Assembly: GCA_934546685.1 (NCBI GenBank)
Contig: CAKTEB010000025.1
Coordinates: 1 to 26,706 of the forward strand
Direction of reading: 5' to 3'
Length of the DNA stretch: 26,706 nucleotides
Source: an uncultured Oscillospiraceae bacterium
Lineage (GTDB): Bacteria; Bacillota; Clostridia; Oscillospirales; Oscillospiraceae
The notes beneath the pieces were generated by a model that had not been told where the DNA came from, did no database searches, and saw only the letters and a list, made by a program, of their open reading frames with translations. Every line of letters begins with the position of its first letter. Position 1 is the stretch's first letter. The translations under genes and the position numbers were made by a program. Shown here in pieces: positions 22,728 to 26,706 of this stretch.

Positions 22728-22829
22728 GGGGGCTGTCCCTAATATCTCTGAAAGCAGCCCTCCGTGGCGAGGGTCGGCGTTCTGCGGCCTCATAGACGGC
22801 AGAGAAGTATAAAATAGGAGGAATATCTT
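22728..22829 (+). promoter_or_regulatory. Leader of the transporter gene with competing hairpins
   Basis: GGGGGCTG (22728-22735) can pair with CAGCCCTC (22755-22762), whereas CCCTC (22758-22762) can also pair with GAGGG (22769-22773). The two stems exclude each other. CTGC...GCAG follows. No T-tract and no known riboswitch core is seen. Regulation is possible but unproven. Confidence 0.3.
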
Positions 22830-24188
22830 GTGATCGTTGCACAAATTACCGCCGTGGTGATCTTTCTTCTGATGTTCGGACTGATCGTATCGGAGAAGAT
22901 CGAGCGGCATCTGGTATCCATGGGCTGCGGCCTTTTGATGCTGGTGGTGGTCTTTGGCCTCATTATGCACAGTGGCAGCGCTGTGTGGGAGACCCTGAGC
23001 CTTGGGAGCTTTGCGGAGCCCACCTTCTGGTATCTGTCCGGCGCGGCGGAGAGCAGCTCCACCGGCATCAACTGGGCCACCATTTTGTTTGTGGCGGGCA
23101 TGATGCTCATGGTGGAGGGCATGGGCCGGGCGGGCTTTTTTCGCTGGCTGTGCCTGTTTATTGCCAAAAAGGTACATTATAAAACCATCCCGATTTTCAT
23201 CACCTTCATGGTCATGAGCTTTATTCTGGCCATGTTCATCGACAGCATCACCGTTATCATGTTCCTGGCGGCGGTGACGGCGGAGCTGGCGCGGCTCCTG
23301 CTGTTTGATCCCATTCCGCTGATCCTGTCGGAGATCTTCTGTGCCAATCTGGGCGGCAGCGCCACCATGTGCGGGGACCCGCCCAATATCATCATCGGTA
23401 CGTCTTTGGGCTATACCTTCGGAGATTTTGTCGGCAATACCGGCATGATCGCATTGATCTCCCTGGTGTTTGTGGTGATCTATTTCTACTTCTGCTTCCG
23501 GAAGGAGCTTTCTCGGCGGCCAGAGGGCAGCAAAGAACTTACCTGCCCGGAGCCCAGCGAGGCCATTCACAGTAAAAAGGACTTCGCGGTGAGCTGCGTG
23601 ATCTTTGCAGCGGCGGTGCTGCTGCTGGTGACCCATGCCCAGACAGGGCTCACTGTGGCCACCATCGGCGTGGGCATCGGCCTGGTATCGCTGTTGTCCG
23701 CTGGCCGGGAGGCCCTGCATATGCTCCGTCAGGTGGACTATAAGACCCTCTTGTTTTTTATCGGCTTGTTCGTAGTGGTGGGCGGCCTGGAGAAGACCGG
23801 CATCCTGGGCCTGATTGCGAGCTTTATTGCGGCGGTCAGCGGTGACAATCTGATTATCATGGTGGCAATCGTCCTGTGGATCTCCGCCATTGCCAGCGCC
23901 TTTGTGGACAACATTCCCTTTGCGGCCACCATGATCCCTGTCATCCAGTCTCTGGCGGAGACCCAGGGAGTGAGCCTTTTCATTCTGGCCTGGGCCCTGG
24001 CCTTGGGCACGGATATCGGCGGCAGTGCCACCCCCATCGGTGCCTCGGCCAACGTAGTGGGCTTGTCCATCGCGGCGAAAAATGGCCACATGGTGGGCTG
24101 GGGCCGGTACTGCAAGTATGCGGTGCCCGCAACGCTGCTGGTCATTCTGATCTCCATGGTCTGCATCGTTCTGCGGTATTGCATCTGA
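22830..24188 (+). CDS. ArsB/NhaD-type ion transporter
   Basis: The 452-residue protein has about 11-12 hydrophobic helices and the paired re-entrant motifs of the ion transporter superfamily: GGSATMCGDPPNIIIGTSLG in the first half and GGSATPIGASANVVGLSIA in the second. Related proteins move arsenite (ArsB), exchange Na+/H+ (NhaD) or carry dicarboxylates and citrate; the GDPPN form is nearest to ArsB/NhaD-like permeases. No arsR, arsC or arsA gene is adjacent, so arsenic resistance is not supported by context. Start GTG 22830 is 8 bases after AGGAGG. The kinase-like gene follows 40 bases later, probably in the same transcript, although TGTTAGAAT at 24199-24207 could be an internal extended -10. 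Confidence 0.88.
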   Translation: MIVAQITAVVIFLLMFGLIVSEKIERHLVSMGCGLLMLVVVFGLIMHSGSAVWETLSLGSFAEPTFWYLSGAAESSSTGINWATILFVAGMMLMVEGMGRAGFFRWLCLFIAKKVHYKTIPIFITFMVMSFILAMFIDSITVIMFLAAVTAELARLLLFDPIPLILSEIFCANLGGSATMCGDPPNIIIGTSLGYTFGDFVGNTGMIALISLVFVVIYFYFCFRKELSRRPEGSKELTCPEPSEAIHSKKDFAVSCVIFAAAVLLLVTHAQTGLTVATIGVGIGLVSLLSAGREALHMLRQVDYKTLLFFIGLFVVVGGLEKTGILGLIASFIAAVSGDNLIIMVAIVLWISAIASAFVDNIPFAATMIPVIQSLAETQGVSLFILAWALALGTDIGGSATPIGASANVVGLSIAAKNGHMVGWGRYCKYAVPATLLVILISMVCIVLRYCI

Positions 24189-24228
24189 TGAAGAAACTTG
24201 TTAGAATGGAACATAGGGAGGGATCCAT

Positions 24229-24837
24229 ATGAAACAGCTGATTATTTCGGTGGGCCGGGAATACGGCAGCGGCGGCCATGTGATCGCGGAAAAGCTGGCG
24301 GAGAATTTCGGCCTGAAGCTCTATGACAGCAATCTGCTCACCTGCGTGGCAAAGGAAAAGCATGTGGCGCCGGAGGAGCTGAGCCGCTATGATGAGACCG
24401 GGAAAAATAAGCTCCTCTACCGGACCGTCAAGGGATTCAGCAATTCCCCGGAGGAAAACCTGGCGAATCTGCAATTCGACTATCTTCGAAAGATGGCGGG
24501 GCAGGGCGAGTCCTTTGTGATCGTGGGCCGCTGCGCGGAAACGGCGCTGCTGGGGAATCCCGGCCTGATCTCCGTGTTTATCCTGGGAGATGAGGAGGCC
24601 AAGATCGCTCGGATCCGCAGCCTGCATCCGGAGCTCAGTCGTGAAGAGACCAAGCGGCTTATCGCCAAGGAGGACTGGAAGCGGAAATCCTACCACAATT
24701 ACTACTGCAAGGGCAAGTGGGGCGATGCCCGCACCTACGACCTGACCATCAACTCCACCCGGCTGGGCCTGAATGGAACGGCGGAGGCCCTGGCGGCGTA
24801 TATTCAGGCGAGAATCGAAGCGCAAAATCAAGATTAA
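24229..24837 (+). CDS. Cytidylate-kinase-like protein
   Basis: The 202-residue product starts with IISVGREYGSGGHVIAEKLA, the P-loop form (GREYGSGG) of the cytidylate-kinase-like family, followed by FGLKLYDSNLL and VIVGRCAETALL. Near 145-165 it has the lid-like stretch LIAKEDWKRKSYHNYY and then the family's YDLTINSTRLGL. Family members are often encoded beside transporters in Firmicutes. Whether they phosphorylate CMP/dCMP or another ligand is not established, and this is not the housekeeping cmk sequence. ATG 24229 follows GGGAGGG. Five bases after its stop a MITE-like element begins, which also supplies the terminator. Confidence 0.88.
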   Translation: MKQLIISVGREYGSGGHVIAEKLAENFGLKLYDSNLLTCVAKEKHVAPEELSRYDETGKNKLLYRTVKGFSNSPEENLANLQFDYLRKMAGQGESFVIVGRCAETALLGNPGLISVFILGDEEAKIARIRSLHPELSREETKRLIAKEDWKRKSYHNYYCKGKWGDARTYDLTINSTRLGLNGTAEALAAYIQARIEAQNQD

Positions 24838-24842
24838 CGAAG

Positions 24843-24878
24843 AAAAAGGGCTGTTGCATTTCTATTTTGCAACAGCCC
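24843..24878 (-). terminator. Left hairpin of the element: minus-strand terminator
   Basis: The 11-bp stem is followed on the minus strand by TTTTT (24843-24847). It could stop transcription arriving from the reductase gene at 25161. Confidence 0.65.
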
Positions 24879-24938
24879 CAATGAAATTCGCTCTGTGACC
24901 GAGTGAAATCGCCCCTTTGGGACGGATTGAACGCTTTT

Positions 24939-24973
24939 GGGCGTGTTGCAGTATTTTGCAACACGCCCTTTTT
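24939..24973 (+). terminator. Right hairpin of the element: plus-strand terminator
   Basis: A perfect 12-bp stem with a 6-nt loop is followed by TTTTT (24969-24973). It would terminate the transporter/kinase-like transcript. Confidence 0.8.
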
Positions 24974-24997
24974 GAAGACAATTTATTTAGAACATAT

Positions 24998-25177
24998 ATG
25001 GAAGCCATGAGCGCGCTACAGCAAGCGTGGAGACGGGATATTTTGCTTCACTGTCAAGACAAAGACCCGCAGGAATACTTTGTGTATTTCAAGGGGCTGC
25101 GGCGCAGCCAGGGGAGCAAAGGAACCGTGTCCGCCGAAGCTGGAGCGCCGAATGGGTTCCTCAGAGGATATCCATAG
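24998..25177 (+). CDS. Doubtful small open frame
   Basis: A 59-residue frame (MEAMSALQQAWRRDI at its start) fills the 24974-25160 gap and overlaps the tail of the minus-strand reductase by 17 bases. It has no clear Shine-Dalgarno or promoter and follows a strong plus-strand terminator. I do not recognise it; it may be a remnant or chance. The only other structure in this gap is GGCTGC-GGC-GCAGCC at 25095-25109. Confidence 0.2.
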   Translation: MEAMSALQQAWRRDILLHCQDKDPQEYFVYFKGLRRSQGSKGTVSAEAGAPNGFLRGYP

Positions 25178-26706
25178 CAGCGCAGAAACCTTCGTAAGTG
25201 GCCTGCTTCACAGTCCGTGCCCGCTTGGCATCGCCGGTGACTACGAACCAGGGGGTCACGCCCTCCAGGCTCTTCACGATATCGTCGTTGGAGCGGTTGC
25301 CGCAGCAGTAGTAGACATAGTCGGCCTCGGCGAACTGCTCGTTGCCGTCCTTATCCAGGAACTTCACGCCGTTTTCGGTGATCTCCTTGGTGGTGACGGA
25401 GCAGTCCAGGATCATGCCGGCCTTCTCCATCCGGGGCAGCAGCGCGGCCCGCTGAGAGGGGTAGGAATCCTTGCACATGGCGTCCCGCATCTCCAGGATC
25501 TGCACCTTGGCGCCGCACTCGCTGGCGAAGAAATAGCCGGACTCGCAGCCGATGGCGCCGCCGCCGATGATGACGACCTTCTTGCCCTTGAGCTTCTCAA
25601 TGTCCTTGTAGGCCTCTACAGCATGCTCGGCATGCTCTACGCCGGGGATGGGGGGCACAAAGGGATGGGAGCCCACGGCACAGATCACCGCGTCGGCATG
25701 GAAGCTCTCCAGCATCTCGTGGGTGGCCTCGGTGTTCAGCATGATCTTGACGCCTGCGTGCTTGCAGCGGGCGATCATGCTGTCGCGGAACCGGAGCAGG
25801 GACTCCTTGTCAGTGTCCACCTCGGTGAACCACAGAAGGCCGCCCAGCTTGCTGTCCTTCTCCACCAGGGTCACGTCATGGCCGCGCTCCGCGGCGGTCA
25901 CAGCCGCATACATGCCGGATACGCCGCCGCCGATGACCAGCACCTTCCGGCTGCCGGTGGGCTTGGGGGCGTTTCTCCAGCGGAGCTCCCGCTGCCCCCA
26001 GGGGTTGACGGCGCAGTGCCACAGCTCGGGGATGGGACGGGCGTCAGGATCGGAGGCCAGAGGATTGAAGCAGGAGCAGCGCAGGCAGGGAGCGATGGTA
26101 TCCTCCAGACCCATGAGGGTCTTGTTCACAAAGGCGGGGTCAGCGAACTGCTGACGGCCCAGGGCCACAAAATCGCACTTGCCGGTGGCCAGAGCCTCCT
26201 CGACCTGCTCGGGGCCGTTAAAGCCGCCCACAGCCACCACGGGGACATGGACATGCTTCTTGATGGCCTCAGCCAGATCCAGGTTGCAGCCGTGCTTGTC
26301 GAACATAGAGGAGAAGGCTTTGGTGTTCACATGATCCTGATAGGAGCCGGAGGTCACATGGATCAGGTCCACATAGTCCTGGATGATCTCGGCAAACTCA
26401 ATGCCGTCCTCCAGGGTCATGCCGCCCTCCATGCGCTCGGAGCCGGACATCCGGTACTCGATCAGGAAGTCGTCGCCGCAGACCTCCTTGATCTTTTTAC
26501 ATACCATAATGGGGAACTTGGCACGGTTGGCCATGGAGCCGCCGTACTCGTCAGTGCGGTGATTGAACATGGGGGAGATGAACTGGTTCAGCAGCCAGCC
26601 GTGGCCACCGTGGAGGTTCACCATCTGGAAGCCCAGAGACTTTGCAACCCAGGCCACCTCGGCCCACTGCTCGGCGGTCTTCTCCATCATCTCAACGGTC
26701 ATCTCC
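25161..26706 (-). CDS. NADH:flavin oxidoreductase, 2,4-dienoyl-CoA reductase/BaiCD type (5' end beyond window)
   Basis: About 514 residues are visible; family members have about 640-680, so roughly 130 N-terminal residues lie beyond the edge. The first visible part is an old-yellow-enzyme TIM barrel (VNLHGGHGWLLNQFISPMFN, then HRTDEYGGSMANR). Next comes a Cys cluster for a [4Fe-4S] centre (CLRCSC, then HCAVNP), then FAD (VLVIGGGVSGMYAAV) and NAD(P)H (VVIIGGGAIGCESGYF) domains. Such enzymes reduce C=C bonds of enoyl-CoAs, bile-acid intermediates or other enones, using NAD(P)H. The Tyr that acts as proton donor in E. coli FadH (EGYL) is Trp here (HGWL), and the Cys spacing CxxCxC is tighter than the usual CxxCxxxC. 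The GAG codon before ATG 26702 keeps the frame open, so 26702 is not the start. Confidence 0.92.
   Translation of the reverse strand, partial: EMTVEMMEKTAEQWAEVAWVAKSLGFQMVNLHGGHGWLLNQFISPMFNHRTDEYGGSMANRAKFPIMVCKKIKEVCGDDFLIEYRMSGSERMEGGMTLEDGIEFAEIIQDYVDLIHVTSGSYQDHVNTKAFSSMFDKHGCNLDLAEAIKKHVHVPVVAVGGFNGPEQVEEALATGKCDFVALGRQQFADPAFVNKTLMGLEDTIAPCLRCSCFNPLASDPDARPIPELWHCAVNPWGQRELRWRNAPKPTGSRKVLVIGGGVSGMYAAVTAAERGHDVTLVEKDSKLGGLLWFTEVDTDKESLLRFRDSMIARCKHAGVKIMLNTEATHEMLESFHADAVICAVGSHPFVPPIPGVEHAEHAVEAYKDIEKLKGKKVVIIGGGAIGCESGYFFASECGAKVQILEMRDAMCKDSYPSQRAALLPRMEKAGMILDCSVTTKEITENGVKFLDKDGNEQFAEADYVYYCCGNRSNDDIVKSLEGVTPWFVVTGDAKRARTVKQATYEGFCAAMDIL

Larger units (their letters stand above)
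24843..24973. mobile_element. 131-bp MITE-like element with terminal inverted repeats
   Basis: The left end AAAAAGGGCTGTTGCA (24843-24858) matches the reverse complement of the right end, AAAAAGGGCGTGTTGCA (24957-24973), with a single inserted base. Each end is also a hairpin of its own: GGGCTGTTGCA/TGCAACAGCCC at 24848-24878 and GGGCGTGTTGCA/TGCAACACGCCC at 24939-24968. GAAG flanks both sides (24839-24842 and 24974-24977), a possible target-site duplication. No coding capacity is seen, and the 60-bp centre contains another imperfect inverted repeat (TTCGCTC/GAGTGAA). Mobility is inferred from architecture only. Confidence 0.55.

Noticed and set aside
22323..24089. Long minus-strand frame (588 residues) opposite the transporter
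   Set aside because: It is rich in His/Gln/Gly with no hydrophobic or family motifs, a typical antisense shadow. The plus strand encodes an obvious transporter.
22830..24188. Arsenic-resistance operon
   Set aside because: The transporter fits ArsB/NhaD, but no arsR, arsA or functional arsC is adjacent. The ArsC-fold gene at 15928 is distant and lacks its Cys.
24843..24973. Remnant of a named insertion sequence
   Set aside because: No transposase fragment was found inside or beside it, and I cannot match the ends to a known IS without a search.
1..26706. CRISPR array, prophage or integrative element
   Set aside because: No regularly spaced repeats, Cas, integrase, phage structural or conjugation genes were seen.

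Overview
The window reads as a chromosomal segment of a GC-rich, Gram-positive anaerobe of the Clostridia, most likely an Oscillospiraceae-type gut bacterium (Flavonifractor/Intestinimonas-like). This is an inference from gene content: S-layer homology (SLH) surface protein, ferredoxin-fused flavin reductase, BaiCD/old-yellow-enzyme-type reductase, PucR regulator, strong AGGAGG ribosome sites and sigmaA-like promoters. No phage, CRISPR array, rRNA operon or intact insertion sequence was seen. A few short accessory pieces sit between ordinary genes.

Layout. (1) 1-2316: tail of a plus-strand gene, then a minus-strand two-gene operon of an ECF sigma factor and a membrane-anchored serpin whose N-terminus looks like an anti-sigma tether. 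(2) 2330-6979: a redox locus. A minus-strand operon encodes a ferredoxin-fused fumarate-reductase-type flavoprotein and a GltD-like NAD(P)H oxidoreductase, and is divergent from a PucR-type regulator. The shared intergenic region carries two inverted repeats. (3) 7027-10771: a two-gene heterodimeric ABC exporter behind a sigmaA-like promoter and an attenuator-like hairpin. (4) 10817-14550: a large secreted SLH protein with a TTG start, behind a strong promoter and a leader of about 220 nt that looks structured. (5) 14646-18645: a plus-strand operon of truA, a Bcp-type peroxiredoxin, an ArsC/Spx-fold protein lacking the usual Cys, a PaaG-like crotonase and a COG2509-type flavoprotein, mostly tightly spaced or overlapping. 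(6) 18711-19817: a small DUF6514-like protein, an RluA-type pseudouridine synthase and tRNA-Ser(CGA), whose promoter overlaps the preceding stop codon. (7) 19819-20364: an AT-rich island with purine/pyrimidine tracts, inverted repeats and a four-helix-bundle (23S rRNA IVS-type) protein. (8) 20413-24837: a membrane sulfatase/LtaS-like enzyme, a small secreted or membrane protein, an ArsB/NhaD-type ion transporter and a cytidylate-kinase-like protein. (9) 24843-24973: a 131-bp MITE-like unit with near-identical terminal inverted repeats, each a hairpin with an outward T-tract. (10) 25161-26706: a minus-strand NADH:flavin oxidoreductase of the 2,4-dienoyl-CoA reductase/BaiCD type, cut by the window edge.

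How the genes may work together. The flavoprotein/GltD-like/PucR locus looks like an inducible reductase using an organic electron acceptor, with the GltD-like partner supplying electrons from NAD(P)H. The substrate cannot be read from the sequence. The sigma/serpin pair looks like a cell-surface signalling unit in which the extracytoplasmic sensor would be a protease-inhibitor fold. The best candidates for undescribed biology are the sigma-serpin pair, the long SLH leader, the exporter attenuator and the small hairpin element.
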